From Akebia trifoliata (Eukaryota; Streptophyta; Magnoliopsida; Ranunculales; Lardizabalaceae), in NCBI GenBank assembly GCA_017979445.1, contig CM030718.1, positions 26,965,021 through 27,029,020 of the forward strand: a stretch of 64,000 nucleotides of DNA. The letters run 5' to 3'. A program made the translations under genes and the position numbers. Below, piece after piece: positions 46,276 through 55,770 of this stretch; position 1 is the stretch's first letter, and each line of letters starts with the position of its first letter. Below the pieces are notes generated by a model, which was given only the letters and a program-made list of their open reading frames with translations, did not search any database and was not told the DNA's origin.

Positions 46276-47243
46276 AAAGTCAAAATCCCTTTCTTTTTTC
46301 TTTTTTTTTTTTTCCAAAAAACCAATAGCCTCAATCACTTTGATAAATAAATAATTTCCTCCCTCGAATTCATCCCCAAGATTCTATTAACTTTAACTTT
46401 AAAACCTCATAAACAATCTAGGATTTTTTACACTAAGTTTGGATTGAGAGAAGTGAAGAGAAGAGAAACTCATTAAAAGAAGGGAAGAGAAGAGAAAAGA
46501 AAATAAACTTAATTTCTCTCCACCGTATTTAGATTGACGGGAGAGATTGGGATAGCTTTGAAATTTTAAAATATCTTAAAAAAGATATAGGGGCAAAGTT
46601 AAAATTATAAAATAATTTAAAAGGGTTTCTCTCTAAATCTCTCCATTTTTTGAGAGAAAGAAAACTCACTTTTTTTTTCACTTTTTTTTTTCTTTTCTCT
46701 TTTCTCTCCCCACTTGAACAATCCACACCAGAGAAATGGGAGAAATTTATTTATTTTCTTTTCTCTTCTCTCCATTTCTCTCAATCGAAACACAACATTA
46801 AAGTAGAGAGCAATGGAATTGTTGGTAGAAAAATTAAGGATTCTCTATAAGGAGCAAATACGATCTATAGAGTTTTTTTTTTTTTTCTTATAACATCTTA
46901 TGACCTTTTTCAACATTTATCATTTGATAAAACACCACGTCGATAAGACAATAAAATGAATGTTTTTCTAAAGGGCTTAAGATGAGAATATAAATGATGT
47001 GGATTAAATAGATTAAAATTAATTTATCATATAAATTGAAGAGCTTGAAGTTTTTTTTTTAAAAAAATTAATGGATTTTTGCAAAATGTTGAATGTGGGG
47101 TTATTTAGGTCATTTTATAGTAGTCTATAGAGAATACCAGGGTTAAGAGGTTTGTAAATATTGGGGTCTCTCAAATATTCTAAAAAACGTGGATGTGTAT
47201 ATCTAAATCACGTTAATTTACATCTCTCGAAAAGCACAGAGAA

Positions 47244-47311
47244 CACGTGCTCTAAGATTCCAAGATGGTTACAAATTACAATTCCGTCAGACTGATAGTT
47301 TTTCCCACGTG
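47244..47311. promoter_or_regulatory. Two G-boxes upstream of CYP94C
   Basis: CACGTGCTCT occurs twice (CACGTG at 47244-47249 and 47306-47311), about 1.2 kb upstream of the ATG. G-boxes are MYC2 sites in jasmonate-responsive promoters; linkage to this gene is inference. Confidence 0.5.
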
Positions 47312-47569
47312 CTCTATTTCCTCCACTATGTCGATGAAAATGATGGAAAGTCCAAACTCGCGATTCGACTCGGAAAAGTCAAATAAAAATATATTAATTT
47401 AAAAATGGATAAAACATAATTTTAAATAGCTAAATAAATTTATTTTTTTATTTTTTATTTTTCACAAAAATATCATATTCATCAATTAAAAAACTCAATC
47501 AAGTTTCTTACCCATGAATTTTTAAATTAATTAATCAATATAACGATTTTATTTTTTGAAAGATAATCG

Positions 47570-47656
47570 TGGAGTTGGGTTTTAAGGGAGTCGAACCTAA
47601 AATGTGAGAACACTTTCCACATGTTTTATCAACTTGTTAAGCTGGCATCTTTCAAT
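47570..47656 (-). mobile_element. SINE-B copy, diverged
   Basis: On the minus strand: ATGCCAGCTTAACAAGTTGA (box A side), then TTTTAGGTTCGACTCCCTTA (box B side) and AAACCCAACTCCACG. Matches the SINE-B order. Confidence 0.6.
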
Positions 47657-48239
47657 TTAACAAGTTTGCTTGGTTGATTTAACAAGTTGACTCGACAAAT
47701 TGGTTCCATCAAGCTTCGGGACCAATTTTTAACAAGGATTTTGTTTTATTTCATAATTATATGTTTACAATTTTTTTATTATTATTTTTTTTTTGAAATT
47801 TTAAAATTTTAAAATGTTTTCATTGAACAATTCAATTATTAGAGATCATTATTGCAAGAAATTGGTTCAATTGAGCTAAATGTTGGATTAGAATTTAAAT
47901 TTTATAATTTCCAGTCAATTTCTCATTAGGTGAGAAATATCAAATTTTAATATTAAATATGGACAATTTAAGTAGGATTGGGCTCCGTTAACTCAAGATA
48001 GAGAAAAAATAATCCAAATTTTCAACAATCAGAATTTATATATATATATAAGCACATGTTAGTCTGTACATATTAAATATTTGTTTACATAATAACTATC
48101 ATGAGAATTAAATATATTTTTTGTAGTAAATACTTTGACAATCAATAATAACATAATAAATGAATTTATCAATGGCATAATAAATATATTTATTATATAA
48201 AAGTCTAACATTCATTTGTATTTTTCACCAAAAAATAAA
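47657..48239. other. AT-rich spacer, no gene seen
   Basis: Very AT-rich, with (TA)n near 48035. No gene or clear element. Confidence 0.4.
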
Positions 48240-48600
48240 ATAAGAAGGGTTATTATTGAAAAAAGTGTTGGACATTAATCCACATGTTTAGGACCTTGCA
48301 GGAACGTAATCATTTTCCAACACTTTCACTTTTCAAAAATATCCCTATCTATTTTGTTTTTAGTGAAAAAAGTAAGGGCATCTTAGTCTTTTACATAATA
48401 AATGCATATGTTATGTTGATATTAATTGTCAACGCATTAATTATAAATAAAATATTTAAATCTAAAGACTTAAATATCTTTAACGTTTATCATGTAAACA
48501 AGTATTTATTATGTAAAAGACCAAGATGCCCTTGTTTTTTTTTTACTAAAAGACAAAATTAACATGGGTATTTTTTAAAAGTAAAAGTGTTGGATAATGC
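48240..48600. mobile_element. Foldback MITE
   Basis: AAGGGCATCTTAGTCTTTTA CATAATAAATG-type sequence on the left pairs with CATTTATTATGTAAAAGACC-type sequence on the right (TATTATGTAAAAGACCAAGA at about 48507). Outer arms AAAGTGTTGGA and TAAAAGTGTTGGATAATGC are also related. The 92-codon frame inside is a by-product. Confidence 0.65.
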
Positions 48601-49822
48601 TAACGTCTCTATGAGGTCTTCGAAATTAGCATTTGTCATATATATGTATATATATAATAAAGCACAACAATAATACCCACACATGATACAGTTTTGTGAG
48701 GAATAAACCTCTCATTAATTACAATTTTATAACATATCTCGAAAGACGAAAGGCTTGAATAAATATGTATGAGAAACGGAGGGTCGAGAGAGGCTTATTG
48801 CACAATTCACTCAACCATCCATATGGAAGTGGACACTCACTTAAGAACATATGAAAAGGCCTTTGGTGGACAAAGAGATAAGTCAATGGAGAACTACCAA
48901 ATCCAATGACTTTGATTTGTTCGTACCATTCTATCATCGATCACTGTTGGGTCGATTGGTGGGTCACCCAAAAACATCAAGAAAAGTCCAGCAACATTCG
49001 CGAAAGAAAGACCATGCATAGACAACAAGCAAGAACTACGCCGACTTATCTGGAACATCTCATTATTGTCACCTTAAATGCTATTATCTCTTTACTAAGA
49101 ACAAGAATGCTTGATCGAGAAAAGCAAGCAAAGAAGCAACAAGATATGGAATATGAAAGGACTGGAGATAAGCTCCCATCAATCTATAATTTTGAGGTGT
49201 CCACTTTATTTTTTTTTACTCTTCACTACTTTTAATTTTACTATATTTTCTTTTTAACCTATTTTATTTTTTTTAATTTTTATCCCCCTTAACCTGAAAG
49301 ATGCGGCACGAGGCAAATTACTGTAGTATCCTAATAATACACATCCCAATGATATTTATCTTAAAAATATATCTCGATCATTTGATTTTTTTATTTATAA
49401 GATAAGATTAGGATTGTACACACTTGAATTATCCAACATGATGTAAATATGGGTATATGAAAAGCTTTTTCTTAGCTAAAAGTTATTTTTAAAATGATCA
49501 AAATTTGAAATTTGAAACAATTTTTTTTTTGTTTTGGATAAGTTTACTTTCTTCTTCCCATACTTTAAGACTTTTCCGCATGTAATCCACTTGTCACTTT
49601 CTTAGTGATAACTTTTCCGTATTATTTCCACTTGTCGCTCTTACTATTTCCACTTGTTACTTCATTCTATCTGAAGAGAATATTCTCTTCTTTTGTTGCA
49701 TGTGAGCCATTTGTCTCTCTTTCCAAATTCCACGTGCCATTTTTAACTTATTCCACGTGTTCCTATTAAGATATGGAGAAATTTATGATTTTACCAAAAA
49801 ATAAAAAAATTTACATGAATAA
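48601..49822. other. Gene-poor region, no gene recognised
   Basis: Frames of 72-109 codons occur at 48719-49235 without family similarity. From 49580 to 49770 the words CCACTTGTCAC, CCACTTGTCGC, CCACTTGTTAC, CCATTTGTCTC and CCACGTGCC recur at irregular spacing. Confidence 0.35.
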
Positions 49823-49978
49823 TGCTGAAATGACGTCACATAACACACACACTGACGTGAAGGTGTATGGGAATACTAGATGTTTTTCATCGAGATACGA
49901 ATGAAGAACATCTATGATTTATACCCTCTTTCCTGTCAAGATGTGTGATATGAGGTCCGATCTTGAGTCACTCCAGCA
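49823..49978. mobile_element. MITE family B copy 3
   Basis: Ends TGCTGAAATGACGTCA and TGAGTCACTCCAGCA; inner ACTGACGTGAAGGTGTATGG matches the family stem. Confidence 0.75.
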
Positions 49979-50538
49979 CGACCCCTTTTACATTTACCCC
50001 CAATTTTTTGAGTTGTGATTTTTTAATACCTCTTTGACACACACCCCTTGACGTCGTATGGGTTAGAACCATAGATTTGTGTATCCCGAGAAAAAGTATC
50101 TATATGAAGCATTAGAATGAACTCGATTCATAGGGGTAGACAGAGTTAGGGCGATTGAAGGTCAAAGTGATGAGTATGATACAAAAAAGATTGATGATGA
50201 TGTATTTATTATTTGGAGATGAGAGTTTTTGGTCAATTTTCATCACTCTATTGAGAAATATCATAGTTAAAGCGGCATGATATTAATTTAAAATATTAGG
50301 AAGACATCTCTAATATTTTAAAATATTTGGACGGGTTGTAAAAAATAAAAGGTAAAGCAATTTACTTTTTAATTCCTTGCATTCATTGTATTTGATGAAT
50401 TGAGAGCGAATTGTACTGCGAATTGATTTGATTCGAGCCAATTCACGATTCAATTCTCTACCAACGAATTAGGTAACTCAACTATGAACAACTCTTTATT
50501 TTTAGGGTAGTGATATTACGACACCACCATAATATGAG

Positions 50539-51216
50539 TAAGGGTGTCAATAGGTATCCATTTAACTGAAATCCATTTAGGGTAGTGTCAATAGGTATCC
50601 ATTTAACTGAAATCCAACCAGAATTGAAAACTCCAGTTCTGGTCTCTTTTTTATTGGAATTGATTAGAACCGGGTCTAAAATAGAATCGAACCGATCGAT
50701 AGGAATCAAAACCATTAGATTCTATCCAATGGGTACCTAGAACCAATTTGTTTTATCATTTCTTTTCATATTATAGATGATTTAAGATATATTTTTTTAA
50801 AATTTCAAAATAAATATAAAATTCTTCAATTTTTCATATAAATTATCGATTGAAGCTTAAAATGAGTTACTCTTCTAAGAATTTATTACTTTTAACTAAG
50901 ATAACTTTTCATTTTTGAAAAAAAATCATTAATTTTATCTTTAGTATAACAAATCATAACTAACTTAATACTTTTATTGATAAAATGTCAATTTTTTTGA
51001 AAGGATTATATATATATATATAGATATATAATGATTTCAAATTATTTTCTTTTCATTCGATTTTTGAGAATTGAAACCGATGAGAACCTGTGATTTTTGA
51101 TAGTTTCGATTCTATTTATTTTGCAATCGGAGCCGGAATCAACAAGAATCTAAATCAAACTAAATATAATGGTTATAGTTCTAAGTTCCTCCAGAATCGA
51201 CCCATTGACACCCCTA
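50539..51216. mobile_element. hAT-type element (TAGGGGTGT family) with perfect target duplication
   Basis: Left end TAAGGGTGTCAATAGG, right end CCCATTGACACCCCTA. The 8-bp flanks are identical: AATATGAG at 50531-50538 and 51217-51224. Near the left end a unit starting GTGTCAATAGGTATCCATTT is tandemly duplicated. The 678-bp interior has no transposase frame, so it is non-autonomous. Confidence 0.93.
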
Positions 51217-51454
51217 AATATGAGTATCCCCAAAGCTATAGCATAATGACTATCATTCTTCTTGTGCTAATTTTACTTAATCTGTACTCGTTTGACGTGG
51301 CAAGGGCACAAAATTGTTGATCATTTTGGTTGTATATCCCAAAGAAAAAGATGCCATTTCCATGTTAGTTGAGTGAAAATTTTCGAGTTAGAAAATCATG
51401 ACTCCTTATTATTGTAAAATCATTATATAACCACACCACTCCGGTGATTTTGAA

Positions 51455-51585
51455 TAATTCCTCTAGGTTATAGTGGAATTTAGAGAAAGTCCTGTATTTT
51501 CAAATTGATGGCACATCCCTTGACTTTGGTATTCTTTGAGAGATTGACGTAAATGACCATAAACACCCTCGCCATCAACCTTTGT
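51455..51585 (+). repeat. Dispersed repeat X copy
   Basis: TATAGTGGAATTTAGAGAAA, CCTGTATTTTCAAATTGATG, GCACATCCCTTGACTTTGGT and ATGACCATAAACACCCTCGC keep the repeat X order. Confidence 0.6.
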
Positions 51586-51877
51586 CAAAAACTCCTGACT
51601 ACCCTCATTATCATTTTTTTAAATTAAAATATTTTTACCATTGTCTTTAATCCAAGGACTTTTATCCCTGTATTAAGATGAATAGGCAAAACCCAATGAG
51701 TGTTTAAGCCAATGTTTTCGAAGAGGTGATACGGTTTTATGCTGTCGTCGAAACCACTACTAATAAGGTTGAATGGTTGATCTATATTTGGGGTCCGGTC
51801 CATGCATGGATCAAACCCAATTAAGGAATTTATGTGTGGGTTAGAATGGATTTTGATTATGTTTTCACACTCTTGCT

Positions 51878-52342
51878 TAGGGGTGCAACTTGGCCTAGTT
51901 TAACCTAAGAATCGAACCAAACCGATAATTTTGGGTTGGTTTGGTCGGATTTAAAATAAGTTGCGATTCGGTTCTAGGTTTAGAAAATGTAGATTTGATC
52001 AATTTGGTTCAATTCTTAGTTCAAGACTTGTATAGAACAGAACCAACCAAGAGCTGAACGTTATATAATAAATAAATATATATTTTTTATTATGAATTAT
52101 TTTTAGAGTTAAGATATAGATTAATGACTTCTTTATGGATAAATTAATAATTTTTTTTATAAATAGATTAATGATTTGGGTGGACAACCCATGAAACCGA
52201 ACCAAATCAAATAGACCTACGTTTGATTTGGGTTGATTCGATTGTATTGGTATTTTTGATTGATTCTTATTCTTATTTAGTGGAACTGACCTATATTGGT
52301 TTGATTTCAATTTAGCCACAAACCGGACCAAATTGCACCCGT
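51878..52342. mobile_element. hAT-like element without visible target duplication
   Basis: TAGGGGTGCAACTTGG at the left and CAAATTGCACCCGT at the right are inverted repeats. The interior is rich in AACCAAACCGA and GGTTTGGT words. The flanking 8 bases do not match, so age or a different boundary is possible. Confidence 0.55.
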
Positions 52343-52784
52343 CGTCCTACTTTTTCCAATAATAAATGGAGCTCACAAATAAATAAATAAATTTTTTTGG
52401 ATAATTTGAGTAGAAAAAGTCTAAGCTGATTGACATGGTTAGACTCCCCACGCATACAAACTCTTTCAAGTGGGTCATGATTGGGCCAATCGAAAGTGTT
52501 AGTCAAGGTGGGAAAGTGACTACGGTAGTCAAGCTAGCCTAACTCCTTGGAAAACAAGACAAATTCAGCTTTTCCAATAAATCATATTGTGTTCTATTTT
52601 GCTTTTTAATAAATGTCAATTTTAGTGTCCACTTTTCGTGTAACATGATTTAAATGTCACTTTTATCCCTTATAAGTTTTAAAGTATTTTCATTTAATAT
52701 TTTAAAAATTAAATCAAATCAATTAGTCGATCAAACTTGATAAAAATTTATCACTAATTATGTTTGATCGTGAACCAAGAAAAG

Positions 52785-53112
52785 GTTGCATGAACGAAGG
52801 GACCATGTAGAGCATGGACCGAGGGTCGTGTTTGGGCCACATGGACATTCACGTTGGTTCAAATAACACTTCACCCCCCCCTTAAAATTAATGAATAGGA
52901 CGAATTCTGAAGAAAAAAATTCATAAAAATACATTATTTATAATCAGATCTAAAACTTTGAAAATAAATGGTTGATGAACACCAAAATTTAAGATTAAAA
53001 TTCAATGGTGAAAATAAGTTATTTTTTAAATTTGTTTTTTTTTTTTTTTCAAAGTTCTTAGAATTCTATTCTTTATAAGCTATATGGCACCCGATCGTGT
53101 TTGTAGGTGTCA
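52785..53112 (+). repeat. Direct repeat, left copy
   Basis: GTTGCATGAACGAAGGGACC and the following 300 bases match 54170-54500 in order (GGGACCATGTAGAG, ATGGACC, TCAAATAACA, a poly-T region, then GGTGTCAC or GGTGGCGC). The far part holds a weak MITE family D core. Confidence 0.6.
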
Positions 53113-53193
53113 CTTAAAGACATGATCCATATAGATAGGTGATCGTAATACAACTCAAACACAACTTAAGTAAATAACCCACGTTACTGTGAA

Positions 53194-53720
53194 ATACTAA
53201 TGAATCGCGATAAATTAACTCGGTTTTTACGCATGCACTTGACGCATTTTGACGTGAATACAAAAGGTAGGGATCCAGAACAGTGTGTCGTACCCAACAA
53301 AGGTCAGGTGGCACCCTATTTCATACCACGTTGTATTTGTGGGACCCACTGACTATATGGATATGTGGTCCATCCTTTGGTGAACCTACATACCAAAAAT
53401 CGTAGTATTTGATAACTTTTATCCACAGGATCATGAAAAAGAGTTTGAATCCAACGATTCAAAATCATTCTTAAGACAATGCTAAAATCAATGGATGCAC
53501 ATCACCAATCAAACTGATATTTTGAGGGTAGGTTTAACAAGGGATGGATCACATATCCATATGGGCAGTGGGTCCCATAAATACCATGTGGTATGAAATG
53601 GGGTGCCACCTAACCTTTGTAAGGGTTTTGGATCTCTACCCTTTATATCCATGCCAAATTACGTCAAGTCCATGTGCAAAAAACGAGTTAATTTATCATG
53701 ATTCAATACTAATATTTTAT
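53194..53720. mobile_element. About 525-bp inverted-repeat element
   Basis: Arms of about 180 bp (53194-53375 and 53542-53720) are inverted copies. Pairs include GATAAATTAACTCG with CGAGTTAATTTATC and GGTGGCACCCTATTTCATAC with GTATGAAATGGGGTGCCACC. It lies between the direct repeats at 52785 and 54170. Confidence 0.8.
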
Positions 53721-53893
53721 TCAAGAGTACAAAATCATAAATCATTTTCATCGAGATAAACAAGAAAAAGATGTGTGATTCTGTGTCCTTACCACGTCAA
53801 CTGTGTATCAAGTCCGCGTGCGATCATCATTATTAAAGCTAAATCTGTATTGCACTCTTACCATAATTAATTAACTAAGAAAAGAAAGCCTAA

Positions 53894-54115
53894 TCAGACA
53901 ATAATAATATGGAAAGAACAACAAATCCCATGACTTGATTGGTGTAGCAAACATAGCAAGATTCCCTTAGTTACAGAAGCGAATTGGTTTCCGAATCCCT
54001 CGTTGACGTCGGCAGTACTTGGAGAATCAGGAATGATTTCGTTGTAGAGCTCACCATCCACTTTATTGTACATGTGCTCATCATGATTGTTGATCACGCC
54101 ATCAATTTGGACCAT
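53894..54115 (-). CDS. Isolated 73-codon ORF, function unknown
   Basis: MVQIDGVINNHDEHMYNKVD starts a frame whose first ~50 residues have a balanced, coding-like composition and a higher GC content than its surroundings. I recognise no family. There is no signal peptide and no splice-linked neighbour was found. It could be an exon fragment of a decayed gene or chance. Confidence 0.2.
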   Translation of the reverse strand: MVQIDGVINNHDEHMYNKVDGELYNEIIPDSPSTADVNEGFGNQFASVTKGILLCLLHQSSHGICCSFHIIIV

Positions 54116-54169
54116 ATAACTCCATCTCTCTCTTTTCCATATATATATATATATGTATATATGGAAAAT

Positions 54170-54500
54170 GTTGCATGAATTGAGGGACCATGTAGAGTAT
54201 GGACCAAGATTTACATTTACGTCATGTGGACCGTCACGGTTTAAATAACAACTCGTCCCTCTTGATTTCTAGTTTAGATTGGGTTTGAAAAAATTATCTT
54301 GAAAAAAATATTTTTTAAGACTAGATCTTAATTTTGAAAAGAAAGTCATTGAACTACTAGATTTAAAATTTATATTCAACGGAGAAATTTTTTTTTTTTT
54401 TTTTTTTTTTTCATTTTTTTTGTTTGGAAGTTAATAAAATTTCATGCTCTACATACAAAGTGACGTTTGATGGTGGTTTTGGGTGGCGCATTGGCATGTG
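54170..54500 (+). repeat. Direct repeat, right copy
   Basis: GTTGCATGAATTGAGGGACC begins the copy, which matches 52785-53112 through GGACCATGTAGAGTATGGAC. A long T run at about 54390-54412 lies inside. Confidence 0.6.
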
Positions 54501-54589
54501 GGCCATAGAGAAAGATGGTCCTTTCGGTTCATATAACTACATTCCATATATATACTAGAGTTCACCCTTGCCTACGACATAAGCATCCT

Positions 54590-55100
54590 CTCTTGGATTA
54601 AGAGGGTAAAAGCGAAAAAGTAAGGTTGGAATGATATTATTATAAAAGAAAAATTGAGATTAAAGAGGTAAAAGATAAAAAATAATAAAATAGATTAAAT
54701 AGGTAGAAGAGGAAATATAGTAAAATTAAGGAGTTAAGAATAGATGAAATAAAGAGGGTCCTGAAAACTATAGTTTGATGGAAGGGGTAAGAGATGAAAA
54801 ATAATAAAGTAGATTAAAGGGGTAAAAGAAAAAATATAGTAAAGTTAAAAGAAAGCATTATCTTTCGAGTTAAGGGAGTAAAAGTGGGGAAAAAAAAAGT
54901 TGGAGAGGTATTATTAAATAAAATTGAGATTAAAGAGGTAAGAGATGAAAAATAATAAAGTCAATTAAAGGGGTAGAAGAGAAAATATTATAAAATTAGA
55001 GAAGGTGAAAAATAAGAGAAATAAAATAGGTCTCATGACACTATAACTTGACGAGAGATTTAACCCACAAAACTGTAGTTAATTGAATGTTTGTGTCACA
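54590..55100. repeat. Purine-rich tandem repeat and left arm of a large inverted repeat
   Basis: Units of the form ATTAAAGAGGTAAAAGATRAA, AATAATAAARTAGATTAAA and GAAAATATAGTAAAATTA recur about four times with a loose period of 110-150 bp. The part from about 54860 to 55110 is inverted at 55530-55770. Confidence 0.65.
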
Positions 55101-55203
55101 CACGACTATTCCAACTTAATTGTGTTTTATTATATAGATATATAGGATTGAATTCAATGGATAACAAGATAGTTAAAAAAAATTTATAAATAATTTTTGA
55201 TAG

Positions 55204-55466
55204 GGTTAGAAGTTTCGGAATGGGCCAATTTTTGTGAGGATGATCATGATGAGGAGATCATCCTCACAAAAATCAACCCATTTCGAAACTTTTATCCCCA
55301 TCAAAAGTGGTTTACAAATTAACATTAGAAATTGATAGTCTATGATTCTTCAATTTGTAAACTTCGGTTAAAATTTTCAGAATGGGTTGATTTTTGATGA
55401 GGATGTTCTCCTCACCATATAGACCATCATCATCAAAAATCAGCCTATTCCAAAACTTCTAACCCA
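55204..55466. repeat. Second pair of tandem hairpins (family H)
   Basis: Hairpins at 55204-55298 and 55366-55466. The first pairs TTTTTGTGAGGATGATC with GATCATCCTCACAAAAA with no mismatch in that block, the second pairs GGGTTGATTTTTGATGAGGA with its inverse less perfectly. Confidence 0.8.
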
Positions 55467-55529
55467 TATTTTATAGAAAACTTTAGTTATTTTGTTGTCC
55501 CTTGAATTTGACCCATGTATATAATAAAA

Positions 55530-55770
55530 AATAATTGAGTTGTAATAGTTATGTGTGACACAAACGTCCAATCAATTATAGTATTATGAGGGACAAATTC
55601 AACTAAGACAAACATTCCATGTTCACAATTTTGTGGATTAAATCTTCCATCATACAATAGTGTTATAGGATTCACTTTATTTTATTTATTCTTCACCTCC
55701 TCTAATTTTACTATATTTTCTCTTTTATCCCTTTAATTCACTTTATTATTTTTCATCTTTTATCCCTTAT
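55530..55770. repeat. Right arm of the large inverted repeat
   Basis: GTGTGACACAAACGTCCAAT and TTTTACTATATTTTCTCTTT are the reverse complements of text at 54960-55110. A foldback family fragment, GATGGGGGCGTGTGTCAGAG, follows at about 55815. Confidence 0.65.

Noticed and set aside
48284..48562. 92-codon plus-strand ORF
   Set aside because: It lies entirely inside a foldback MITE and reads through both arms.
52785..54500. Complete LTR retrotransposon
   Set aside because: Direct repeats exist, but I see no TG..CA ends, primer binding site or gag/pol frame; kept only as a finding to test.
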